Assembly (NCBI RefSeq): GCF_900115185.1
Contig: NZ_FOVN01000003.1
Span: 86,511 to 150,510, forward strand
Reading direction: 5' to 3'
DNA length: 64,000 nucleotides
Source of the DNA: Algorimicrobium echini
GTDB lineage: Bacteria; Bacteroidota; Bacteroidia; Flavobacteriales; Flavobacteriaceae
Shown here: piece after piece, positions 17,463-25,009 of the stretch
Numbering within the stretch: the first letter of the stretch is position 1
Layout of the letters: each line of letters starts with the position of its first letter
Notes under the pieces: generated by a model
Seen by the model: only the letters and a program-made list of their open reading frames with translations
Databases searched by the model: none
Told to the model about the DNA's origin: nothing
Position numbers and translations under genes: made by a program

Positions 17463-18956
17463 ATGAAAACACTAATTAATTATTATACGATTATGAAAAC
17501 ACAAAAAAGTATGAATCGCGTTTATCCAATGATTTTATTGTTGGTTTTTACAGTATTTTTAATGGGATGCATGAACAACGAGAAAACAGTTTATGATAAA
17601 GCGGAAGATATTCCAGTTAGTCAGGAAATGATTGCGGAATTAACATCACCACCACATGTGCCTACTCCTGTTGGAGCAAGAAAAGCAAAAAAACTGATTG
17701 TTAAAATGGAGATATTGGAAGAAGAAGGAGAAATGACCGATGGTGTAAAATATGTGTATTGGACATTTGGAGGTACCGTTCCAGGTAGTTTTATACGAAC
17801 ACGTGTAGGAGATGAAGTCGAATTTCATTTACAAAACCACCCAGATAATAAATTACCTCACAATATCGATTTACATGCTGTAACGGGACCAGGAGGCGGA
17901 GCAGAGTCTTCATTTGTGGCGCCAGGTCATGAAAAAGTTTTTTCTTTTAAAACATTAAATCCAGGATTGTATGTGTATCACTGTGCAACTGCTCCAGTTG
18001 GAATGCATATAGCAAATGGTATGTATGGTTTGATATTGGTAGAGCCAGAAGGAGGGTTACCTCCAGTAGATAAAGAATACTACATAATGCAAGGCGATTT
18101 TTATACCAAAGGCGCTAATGGTGAACGTGGTTTACAGCCTTTTGATATGCAAAAAGCGGTTGATGAAAAAGCAGATTATGTGGTTTTTAATGGTAAAGTG
18201 GGTGCCTTAACAGGCGATAATGCTATTACAGCAAAAGTAGGAGAAACGGTTCGTTTGTTTGTTGGTAATGGTGGACCAAATCTGGTATCTTCATTTCATG
18301 TAATTGGAGAAATATTTGATAAAGTACATGTAGAAGGTGGCGATATGATAAACGAAAATGTTCAAACAACATTGGTTCCTGCTGGTGGTGCTGCTATTGT
18401 TGAGTTTCGCGTTGATGTTCCTGGAACCTTTATTCTAGTAGATCACTCCATATTTAGAGCTTTTAACAAAGGTGCTTTAGGGATGTTGAAAGTAGAAGGT
18501 GAAGAGGATACTAAAATTTATTCTGGCGAAATTCGTGATGATATTTATTTACCAGAAGGACCAGGCATTCAAAGTATGCCAACTACAGACGAAATCGTAG
18601 AATCCGAGATTCCAGCTAAATCATTTGAAGAGCAAATGGAATATGGTAAGCAAACCTATATGCAAACATGCTTTGCTTGCCATCAAGCAGAGGGTCAAGG
18701 TGTGCCAAATGCATTTCCGCCTTTGGCTAAATCAGATTATCTCAATGCAGATGTAGATCGCGCTATTGGTGTTGTACTTCACGGATTAACTGGAGAAATA
18801 ACTGTTAATGGTGAAAAATACAATAGTGTAATGACCAGACAAACCTTATCTCCAGATGAAGTTGCTAACGTTTTAACCTATGTGTATAATAGTTGGGGTA
18901 ACTCTAAAAAAGTGGTTACAAAAGAAATGGTAATGAAAGTTAAAAATCAAAAATAA
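17463..18956 (+). CDS. nirK: Copper nitrite reductase NirK, lipoprotein with C-terminal cytochrome c
   Basis: Reduces nitrite to NO at the cell envelope. 497 residues. The signal peptide ends in a lipobox (LMGC, Cys36). Two cupredoxin domains carry the full ligand set: His133, Cys174, His182 and Met187 for type 1 copper; His138, His173 and His328 for type 2 copper; Asp136 and His279 as catalytic pair. The spacing matches classical NirK almost exactly. A class I cytochrome c domain follows with CFACH at 403-407 and probable axial Met457, so electrons can enter through the heme. An ATG at 17493 would give a more usual signal peptide and is an alternative start. First gene of a four-gene operon. 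Confidence 0.95.
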   Translation: MKTLINYYTIMKTQKSMNRVYPMILLLVFTVFLMGCMNNEKTVYDKAEDIPVSQEMIAELTSPPHVPTPVGARKAKKLIVKMEILEEEGEMTDGVKYVYWTFGGTVPGSFIRTRVGDEVEFHLQNHPDNKLPHNIDLHAVTGPGGGAESSFVAPGHEKVFSFKTLNPGLYVYHCATAPVGMHIANGMYGLILVEPEGGLPPVDKEYYIMQGDFYTKGANGERGLQPFDMQKAVDEKADYVVFNGKVGALTGDNAITAKVGETVRLFVGNGGPNLVSSFHVIGEIFDKVHVEGGDMINENVQTTLVPAGGAAIVEFRVDVPGTFILVDHSIFRAFNKGALGMLKVEGEEDTKIYSGEIRDDIYLPEGPGIQSMPTTDEIVESEIPAKSFEEQMEYGKQTYMQTCFACHQAEGQGVPNAFPPLAKSDYLNADVDRAIGVVLHGLTGEITVNGEKYNSVMTRQTLSPDEVANVLTYVYNSWGNSKKVVTKEMVMKVKNQK

Positions 18957-18961
18957 TAATT

Positions 18962-19741
18962 ATGAAAACCCAGGCCTTTAGATTGTTACTTGTTTTATTA
19001 GTTTTTCAATCGGTTGTTTTTGCACAATCTGAAGGCATGGTATTCATTGAGGGAAGCCGTTATATTCCCCTTTACGGAAGAGATTCAACCGTTGTGGAAG
19101 TTAAGGATTTTGAAATGGATATTTATCCGGTTACGAATTCTGAATACATGGATTTTGTAACAAAATATCCAAAGTGGCAAAAATCTAAAGCCTTAAAATT
19201 GTTTACCGATAAAAGCTACTTGGCTAATTGGAAAAACGATTTAGAGTTTAAAGATTCTGAACACCCTAACAGTCCAGTAACCTATGTTTCTTGGTTTGCT
19301 GCTAAAGACTATTGTGAATGTCAAGGCAAACGGTTACCTACTGTAGACGAATGGGAGTATGTTGCAATGGCAGACCAAACAACTAAAGATGCTCGTGTAA
19401 AACCATCATATAATGAGCAAATATTAGCATGGTATGAAGCTCCAAGGTCTAACGAAAATTCCATTGGACAAAATCCTAAAAATGTTTGGGGAGTGCACGA
19501 TTTACATGGCCTAGTTTGGGAGTGGACTATGGATTTTAATTCGGTATTAATTACAGGCGAATCTCGCAAGGACGTAGATAAAGACAGCAATTTATTTTGT
19601 GGAAGTGCTGCCGTAAACGCAACCGATTTAATGAATTATGCCGCTTTTATGCGTTATGCAATTCGCGGGAGTTTAAAAGCAAAATATTCCATGAAAAATT
19701 TGGGCTTTCGCTGTGTGAAAGATACCAACAAAATAAATTAA
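18962..19741 (+). CDS. nirV: NirV-like formylglycine-generating-enzyme-family protein
   Basis: 259 residues with signal peptide (LLLVLLVFQSVVFAQ) and one FGE-sulfatase (SUMF1-like) domain: MDIYPVTNSEYMDFV, VTYVSWFAAKDYCEC, KRLPTVDEWEYVA, VHDLHGLVWEWTMDF and AIRGSLKAKY near the end with LGFRCV. NirV proteins of this family are known neighbours of nirK in several denitrifiers. Their role in maturation is unsettled. Five bases after nirK and two before the SCO gene. True formylglycine activity is doubtful, and no sulfatase is nearby. Confidence 0.85.
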   Translation: MKTQAFRLLLVLLVFQSVVFAQSEGMVFIEGSRYIPLYGRDSTVVEVKDFEMDIYPVTNSEYMDFVTKYPKWQKSKALKLFTDKSYLANWKNDLEFKDSEHPNSPVTYVSWFAAKDYCECQGKRLPTVDEWEYVAMADQTTKDARVKPSYNEQILAWYEAPRSNENSIGQNPKNVWGVHDLHGLVWEWTMDFNSVLITGESRKDVDKDSNLFCGSAAVNATDLMNYAAFMRYAIRGSLKAKYSMKNLGFRCVKDTNKIN

Positions 19742-19743
19742 AA

Positions 19744-20457
19744 ATGAAAACACTAAAATATATTATGGTATCACTTTTTGCTATTCTAGCGTTAGAAAGT
19801 TGCCAATCAGATAAAAAAAGTTCAGCTCAAATTACCGAAGTATACCAATGCCCTATGCAATGTGAGGGTGATAAAACATATCATGAATTTGGTAGCTGCC
19901 CTATTTGTAAAATGGACTTAAAAGCAGTAGATAACACTTTAAAAAAAACTATCAATGAAGGTATTTCAGATGCATCAATTTTCAATTTAACATCTCAATG
20001 GCACACAGAAGAAAACCAAGTAATCCACTTGGAAGATTTAAAAGGAAAAACCTTGGTTATGGTTATGATTTATACATCATGTAAAGCAGCTTGTCCAAGG
20101 TTAGTTGCTGACATGAGAAATATTGAAGCTCAAATTCCTGATAACAAAATTAAAGATATCCAATTTGTTATGGTAAGTATTGACCCAGAAACGGACACAC
20201 CAGAACGTTTAAAAGCTTTTGCTGTAGAAAATATTATGGATGATGAACAATGGACGTTTTTGCAAGGAACTGAAAGCAGTGTTAGAGAATTTGCTAATGT
20301 ATTATCTGTTAAGTATAAAGAAATTTCACCGATAGATTTTTCACACTCCAATATTATTTCGGTTTTCAATGCGCAAGGAGAACTGATGCATCAACAAGAA
20401 GGTTTGGGAGTTGATAATAAGGAAACAATCCAAACAATTTTGCAAGTAACCCCATAA
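19744..20457 (+). CDS. SCO1/SenC copper chaperone with N-terminal heavy-metal-binding domain
   Basis: 237 residues from the ATG at 19744. A longer frame starting inside nirV exists but would add 49 unrelated residues ahead of an obvious lipoprotein signal (LALESC, Cys20). Residues 33-60 form a heavy-metal-binding motif, YQCPMQCEG and CPICKMDLK. The SCO thioredoxin-like domain follows with CKAAC (Cys113, Cys117) and His201 in DFSHSN, the copper(I) ligands of the family. It likely supplies copper to NirK, given its place in the operon; a cytochrome oxidase client is also possible. Confidence 0.9.
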   Translation: MKTLKYIMVSLFAILALESCQSDKKSSAQITEVYQCPMQCEGDKTYHEFGSCPICKMDLKAVDNTLKKTINEGISDASIFNLTSQWHTEENQVIHLEDLKGKTLVMVMIYTSCKAACPRLVADMRNIEAQIPDNKIKDIQFVMVSIDPETDTPERLKAFAVENIMDDEQWTFLQGTESSVREFANVLSVKYKEISPIDFSHSNIISVFNAQGELMHQQEGLGVDNKETIQTILQVTP

Positions 20458-20510
20458 ATGAAATAAGTTTTCTGGCATGTAAATCGTCATGCAATGTAAA
20501 TGAGAATCGT

Positions 20511-21776
20511 ATGAAAAGAATTGTAATTGTCATACTCCTTGGAGTAATGAAACAGACCCTTTTTGCTCAAAATTTTGAAATTTCAGCAGCGGTTAGACCT
20601 CGCTTTGAATACAGACATGGCTACAAAACCTTGAAGGTGGATTCGCTGGACGCTGCCTCTTTTGTATCGCAACGAACCCGATTAAATTTCGCTTATGGTA
20701 GTGAGAAAATCAATGCCTATATCAGTATTCAAGATGTGCGTGTTTGGGGTGATGTACCTACTTTAAATACCGCTGATAATAATGGAACAGCCATCCATGA
20801 AGCTTGGGCAGAATTACTATTAACACCAAAATTCTCATTGAAATTAGGACGACAGGAAATCTCTTATGATGACGAACGAATATTTGGAGCTGTTGGTTGG
20901 GCACAACAGGCTAGAAGTCATGATGCTTTATTGGCAATTTATAAACCAAATTCTAACAACCAATTTGAATTGGGTTTAGCGCTTAATGCCAATTCAGAAA
21001 GTGTTTTTGAAACTATTTACACGTTAAATAACTACAAGTCCATGCAATACATTTGGTATCACACAAAGCTATCACCATTAGATTTAAGTGTTTTAGCACT
21101 TAATAACGGATTGGCTTTTATAGAAAATGGTAAACAAGAAGTAGACTATAACCAAACATTTGGTGCGCATGCAAAACTGGATCCAAGTCCGTTTAATGTA
21201 GAAGCATCACTGTATTTTCAGACAGGAAAAATTGCTAACCGAAAGGTTCAAGCTTATAACGCCTCCATTTATGGATCTTACACTTTTAAAAATGGATTAA
21301 AACCAGGTTTGGGTGTTGAGTATCTTTCAGGAACCGATATGGATGCAACCAACTCCCATATTAATTCCTTTAACCCATGGTATGGAACCAACCATAAGTT
21401 TAATGGTTTGATGGATTATTTTTATGTTGGAAACCATATTAATTCTGTTGGGCTGGTTGATGTATATGCCAATCTAACATATAGTACTGAAACGTTTTCA
21501 GTTTCCGTAATGCCACACATGTTTTCATCTGCTGCAACAATAACCAATTCATTAAATAATGAAATGGATTCCTATTTAGGTACCGAAATTGATGCTACAA
21601 TAACTTACAAATGGACAAAAAGTGTGAGTTTTCAAGCAGGCTATTCTCAAATGTTTGCAACAGAAAGCATGGCTGTTTTAAAAGGCGGAAATCCGCATGC
21701 AACAAATAATTGGGCTTGGGCTATGATTACTATAAAACCTAGTTTATTTAAAACAAATTTAAAATTTAGCGAATAG
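20511..21776 (+). CDS. Alginate-export-family outer-membrane porin
   Basis: 421 residues with a signal peptide ending TLFAQ and a beta-barrel body of repeated amphipathic strands. The opening (ISAAVRPRFEYRHGY, SQRTRLNFAYGS) and WAELLLTPKFSLKLGRQEI are typical of the alginate_exp family (AlgE-like). It is the last gene of the nirK operon, 53 bases after the SCO gene. It may admit nitrite or another anion, but that is inferred only from position. Confidence 0.82.
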   Translation: MKRIVIVILLGVMKQTLFAQNFEISAAVRPRFEYRHGYKTLKVDSLDAASFVSQRTRLNFAYGSEKINAYISIQDVRVWGDVPTLNTADNNGTAIHEAWAELLLTPKFSLKLGRQEISYDDERIFGAVGWAQQARSHDALLAIYKPNSNNQFELGLALNANSESVFETIYTLNNYKSMQYIWYHTKLSPLDLSVLALNNGLAFIENGKQEVDYNQTFGAHAKLDPSPFNVEASLYFQTGKIANRKVQAYNASIYGSYTFKNGLKPGLGVEYLSGTDMDATNSHINSFNPWYGTNHKFNGLMDYFYVGNHINSVGLVDVYANLTYSTETFSVSVMPHMFSSAATITNSLNNEMDSYLGTEIDATITYKWTKSVSFQAGYSQMFATESMAVLKGGNPHATNNWAWAMITIKPSLFKTNLKFSE

Positions 21777-21815
21777 CAACAATGTGTTCGGTTAATAGTT
21801 TAGTTGACTATTCGT

Positions 21816-22277
21816 TTATTTCCAAAATTCATCAGTTATATTGTCTTTAAAAGATTCTGGCTGGTGAATTTTTTCAATATATTGAAGCTGCGCTTCTGAA
21901 GCCACTTTTTGAATTTCAGGAAATAAAATGCGTTCCTCAAAACGGATATGTTTCTCCAATTCTTCTTCAATTTTATTTAATGATTTTTCTAAATTAGGCT
22001 CTTTGGTAAATAAACGTTTTAAACGTCTATGATCTGCTAGCGCTTTTTTTACTAACTCATTATCGGAATCTAGAATGGTAAATATTTCAGTTTCTTCTAA
22101 TTCAAAATGAGGAATTAAATGATTTTCAAAAAACCAGTCTGCGTAGGATTTTATACGGTCAGCTGATACGTTTTTACTAAAGCCAGATCTTATTTTCCAG
22201 GATAATAATAAACCATGATGATGTTCTCTACTCAATGGCTGCAAAGCTTTATGACGTTTAAGAGGTTTCTGTTCCAT
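21816..22277 (-). CDS. Hemerythrin-domain protein
   Basis: 153 residues forming a four-helix bundle with the diiron ligand pattern of hemerythrins: REHHHGLLLSWKIR, HLIPHFELEETEIF, DHRRLKRLF and HIRFEERILFPEIQ. Its start lies 20 bases inside the upstream membrane-protein gene, so the two are translationally linked. Family members bind O2 or NO or donate iron. Next to Ric and NirK, an NO or iron role is likely. Confidence 0.88.
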   Translation of the reverse strand: MEQKPLKRHKALQPLSREHHHGLLLSWKIRSGFSKNVSADRIKSYADWFFENHLIPHFELEETEIFTILDSDNELVKKALADHRRLKRLFTKEPNLEKSLNKIEEELEKHIRFEERILFPEIQKVASEAQLQYIEKIHQPESFKDNITDEFWK

Positions 22278-23460
22278 AATGTTTTTGTTTAAAATAACTG
22301 ATTAAAATAAGTGCTATACTAACGGGAAGGAGCATACTGACTACAAATAAAATTAGATAATAATTGGGTAAAAGGCCAATACCTAAATAGTAAAAAGCAC
22401 CTTGAATAAATAAAATAGTTTCGGTTAAAATAAAACCAAGTAAAAATAAGGGTAATCCAATAGAAATATAAGGACTTGGTTGAATAGTTTTAGACTGTAT
22501 TAAAAAGGCAAATAAAAAACCACTTATAACACCTAACATAGTTAAGTGAATGAACCCAATAATAAAATTGTGATGTTCAAATAATTCTGATGAAAATTGT
22601 GGAATTATAGATAAAGTTTGCAAGGCTATTTTAGTTATAAAACATCCTAACGAAAACTGATACATCCTAATTACCAGTTTAGGTGAGTTGTCTTTAAAAG
22701 TTTGAAATTTAGGTTTTATAATTTTTATAAAATAGTAAAGTGAAACGATTTGTAAGAAGATGCCTAACCCGTTAATCCAATAGAGTAGTAGATGGTTTGC
22801 AAACCATTGTATTGGTAAAGCAAAGGTTAAAATAGTAGCTAAAATAATGTATTTAAAGAATGCTTTTGCGTTTTCGGACCATTCAATCTGTAATTGATGG
22901 CAGGCTATGGCTACAACGCCAAGGAGGAACCAGCCATTAAATTGAAAGTTTAAAAAAAACTGAATTGCAATTTGATAAAAAGCAGATGCTTGACCTAATA
23001 AACCAACGGCTGGACCTAAACACCAAACACCAAAAGTGGACAATACCATGAATATTAATGATGCTTTAACTACATGTTTTACAAGTATGTTTTGAATGTG
23101 CAGATCTTTCCAAATCAGATACACAAAGTAATAACTACAAAAAATATGTAATGTTGAAAAGCCAATTGAGATAGCAGCATACCCTTGAAGCGGAAAACTA
23201 ATCATCATACCAATAACAGCAATCTGTGTCACCCAAAACAATTTAGTATAAATCAGTTTATTTTCTGAAACAAAATAATAAGAAAAAAGAGTATACAACA
23301 TTAAATATGCCCAGCCCAACATAGCAACATGAGAATGAGCATGAGTAAGAAACCGATAATTAATAGCAATAGGATTTACAGATACATAGCGCAACGTTAA
23401 ACCCATTAGCGCTGCAATTAAGAAATTGACTAAACAGATTAGGACTCGGTTTTTAGGCAT
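22258..23460 (-). CDS. Polytopic membrane protein, heme-copper-oxidase-like or NnrS-like
   Basis: 400 residues with about eleven or twelve hydrophobic helices and no soluble domain. Near the second helix it has three closely spaced histidines (THAHSHVAMLGW, His40, His42, His44). Near residue 310 there is a second His-containing helix (IIGFIHLTMLGVISG). This resembles the heme-ligating helices of heme-copper oxidase subunit I or NnrS, but the full ligand set of NorB cannot be established by eye. It overlaps the hemerythrin gene and neighbours ric, which suggests a part in NO handling. Exact function open. Confidence 0.6.
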   Translation of the reverse strand: MPKNRVLICLVNFLIAALMGLTLRYVSVNPIAINYRFLTHAHSHVAMLGWAYLMLYTLFSYYFVSENKLIYTKLFWVTQIAVIGMMISFPLQGYAAISIGFSTLHIFCSYYFVYLIWKDLHIQNILVKHVVKASLIFMVLSTFGVWCLGPAVGLLGQASAFYQIAIQFFLNFQFNGWFLLGVVAIACHQLQIEWSENAKAFFKYIILATILTFALPIQWFANHLLLYWINGLGIFLQIVSLYYFIKIIKPKFQTFKDNSPKLVIRMYQFSLGCFITKIALQTLSIIPQFSSELFEHHNFIIGFIHLTMLGVISGFLFAFLIQSKTIQPSPYISIGLPLFLLGFILTETILFIQGAFYYLGIGLLPNYYLILFVVSMLLPVSIALILISYFKQKHYGTETS

Positions 23461-23485
23461 TCATTAATAGGTTTTAAATAAAAAA

Positions 23486-23568
23486 ACACGTCTCTTGTTG
23501 AAACCATAACTTACAATAAATATTCCCTCTAATAAAATATGTATTTGTAAAATTAACAAGAGACGTGT
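23486..23568. promoter_or_regulatory. Long-range perfect inverted repeat upstream of the membrane-protein gene
   Basis: ACACGTCTCTTGTT at 23486-23499 and its exact complement at 23555-23568, with 55 bases between. It lies 26-108 bases before the start of the 400-residue membrane protein, in its leader or promoter. No T tract follows the stem, so it is not an ordinary terminator. A paired regulator site or a structured 5' leader are the main options. Confidence 0.6.
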
Positions 23569-23604
23569 AAAATTAAACAAACTATTAACTACTAATTTTA
23601 GTAA

Positions 23605-23636
23605 AACTGGAAGATAAATTACTTTAACTTCCAGTT
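23605..23636 (-). terminator. Probable terminator of ric
   Basis: Read on the minus strand, AACTGGAAG and CTTCCAGTT form a 9-bp stem with a 14-base loop, followed by TTTTACTAAAATT. It lies 26 bases past the ric stop. Confidence 0.6.
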
Positions 23637-23661
23637 ATTGAAAATAACAAGTGCTATTAAT

Positions 23662-24399
23662 TTATTCTGCGAAAAAGCGCTGCTCCAATTTGGCAGCTTC
23701 TGGGAATAAGATGTTATTTTCCAAGTGGATATGCAGATGTAAATCCTTCTCAAACTCCTCTAACATAGCAAACGTTACTTTATACGTATTACATGCATCT
23801 GCTGGAGGTGTATAATTATTTGTTATTAATGCTATTTTTCTAAATCGTTCGCCTTCATTGTCATGTTCTTCCATCATCATAGCAATTGGGTTTTCAACGG
23901 TTCCAAAATGTGGTGCTTCAATAGCTTGACCATCTAATGAGGCCTTTACCATTTTTTTAATGAATGGAAAAAGTATTAATTCTTCTTTTTTCATATGTGC
24001 AGACAATTCACCAGCACTACCTGTAAAGAGTTCATTAATTTTAAATAACTCCGGATGATTACCTCCATGAACGCGACATAGTTTATCTAAAAACTGGCGC
24101 AGTACAGGAATTTTTTCTTCAACATATCGGTGGTGAGTTTTCTCAATATAATCTGCAAGTAAATCTAGAGGCCAGGATTTATAGTCAATTGCATTATTAC
24201 TGTTAGAATTTAAAACGGCGTCTAGTTTATTTAATAATTCATCAGGGTTTACACCATTTTTATTACAAACTTCTTCAACAGTTCGGTGTCCTTTACAGCA
24301 AAAATCTATTCCATAGTTACTAAATACGGCAGCGGTTCTGAAGTCATCGGCAACAAATTCACCAATGGGTTTACTCAAGTTTTTATGTAATGTTTCCAT
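23662..24399 (-). CDS. ric: Iron-sulfur cluster repair di-iron protein (Ric/ScdA/YtfE)
   Basis: 245 residues. The N-terminal ScdA_N/DUF542 domain has DFCCKGHRTVEEVC with the Cys34-Cys35 pair. The C-terminal hemerythrin-like diiron domain shows HHRYVEEKIPVL, HGGNHPELFK, HMKKEELILFPF, MMEEHDNEGERF and HIHLENNILFPEA. It restores Fe-S clusters damaged by NO or peroxide. It lies directly downstream of the Rrf2 regulator gene, with its own copy of the shared operator 13-33 bases before the start codon. Confidence 0.94.
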   Translation of the reverse strand: METLHKNLSKPIGEFVADDFRTAAVFSNYGIDFCCKGHRTVEEVCNKNGVNPDELLNKLDAVLNSNSNNAIDYKSWPLDLLADYIEKTHHRYVEEKIPVLRQFLDKLCRVHGGNHPELFKINELFTGSAGELSAHMKKEELILFPFIKKMVKASLDGQAIEAPHFGTVENPIAMMMEEHDNEGERFRKIALITNNYTPPADACNTYKVTFAMLEEFEKDLHLHIHLENNILFPEAAKLEQRFFAE

Positions 24400-24411
24400 A
24401 CTCTTATTTTT

Positions 24412-24432
24412 ATTTCGGATATTTTTATCCTA
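24412..24432 (-). promoter_or_regulatory. Candidate Rrf2/NsrR operator at ric
   Basis: On the minus strand it reads TAGGATAAA, three bases, TATCCGAA. The inner GGATA and TATCC arms are perfect, with four bases between. It lies just before the ric start codon. Apart from the middle bases it matches the nirK site almost base for base. Confidence 0.65.
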
Positions 24433-24462
24433 TTTATAATTAAATTTTTTTATAATATTTTT

Positions 24463-24897
24463 TTAAATCTTTAGAAAGGATGCACCTGCTTTAATATCAA
24501 GTGCTAGTTCTTCCAGGTTTGTTGTTTCAAGCATGATTTTCAAGTCATTACGGATGTCTTTAAATTTATCATGTACTGGACATGGGTGATTTTCATCGCA
24601 GGTATGTAAGCCTAATCCACAGCCGTTATATATTTTATCGCCATCAATAGCCTTTACGATCTGTTCTAATTTAATTTCCGAAATTTGCTTCTTATTTATT
24701 TCAAAACCACCATGGGCTCCTTTAACAGAGTTAATGATGTTATGTCTTGCTAAATCTTGCAGAATTTTGGCCGTAAATGCTTCAGGCGAAGCAATTTCTT
24801 TAGCAATTGCCTTTAAACTCACCCGTTTCTCTTGGTAAGAGTTTAAAGCAATAAAAATGGATGCTTTGATGCCGTATTCACACGCTTTAGAAAACAT
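24463..24897 (-). CDS. Rrf2-family transcriptional regulator, NsrR-like
   Basis: 144 residues. An N-terminal winged helix (SLKAIAKEIASPEAFTAKIL as recognition region, then GAHGGFEI as wing) is followed by a three-cysteine Fe-S site: Cys93 in NGCGLG, Cys100, and Cys106 in CPVH. That spacing is of the NsrR/RsrR kind that binds a cluster and senses NO or redox. It is next to ric and near nirK, and its own promoter contains the shared operator, which suggests autorepression. NsrR is the best guess; IscR is less likely because no isc genes are present. Confidence 0.85.
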   Translation of the reverse strand: MFSKACEYGIKASIFIALNSYQEKRVSLKAIAKEIASPEAFTAKILQDLARHNIINSVKGAHGGFEINKKQISEIKLEQIVKAIDGDKIYNGCGLGLHTCDENHPCPVHDKFKDIRNDLKIMLETTNLEELALDIKAGASFLKI

Positions 24898-24914
24898 AGT
24901 TTAGTTTTATGGTA

Positions 24915-24946
24915 CAAATGTAAAACATATTTTTAATTCAGACAAA
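24915..24946 (-). promoter_or_regulatory. Promoter of the Rrf2 regulator gene
   Basis: On the minus strand, TTTG at 24946-24943 and TACATTTG at 24922-24915 are separated by 20 bases, a textbook Bacteroidota -33/-7 pair. The leader to the ATG at 24897 is only about 14 bases. Confidence 0.65.
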
Positions 24947-24958
24947 TTTATCCGAATT
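24935..24958 (-). promoter_or_regulatory. Candidate Rrf2/NsrR operator overlapping its own -33 box
   Basis: Arms AATTCAGACAA and TTATCCGAATT, two bases apart, match at 9 of 11 positions, and the symmetry extends outward through TTTT and AAAA (24931-24962). It shares TTATCCGAATT with the nirK site and covers the -33 element, as expected for autorepression. Confidence 0.6.
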
Positions 24959-25009
24959 AAAAATATGTAAATTATTATTAGGTTTAATATGTGTTGATTA
25001 TCAGGTGTT

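Noticed and set aside
19597-19743. Upstream extension of the SCO gene into nirV
   Set aside because: The added 49 residues show no pattern, overlap nirV in another frame, and would place an internal lipoprotein signal at residue 50. The ATG at 19744 is right.
23605-23636. Extra operator for the NO regulon
   Set aside because: The inverted repeat AACTGGAAG/CTTCCAGTT is unlike the TAGGATAAA element and fits a terminator behind ric.
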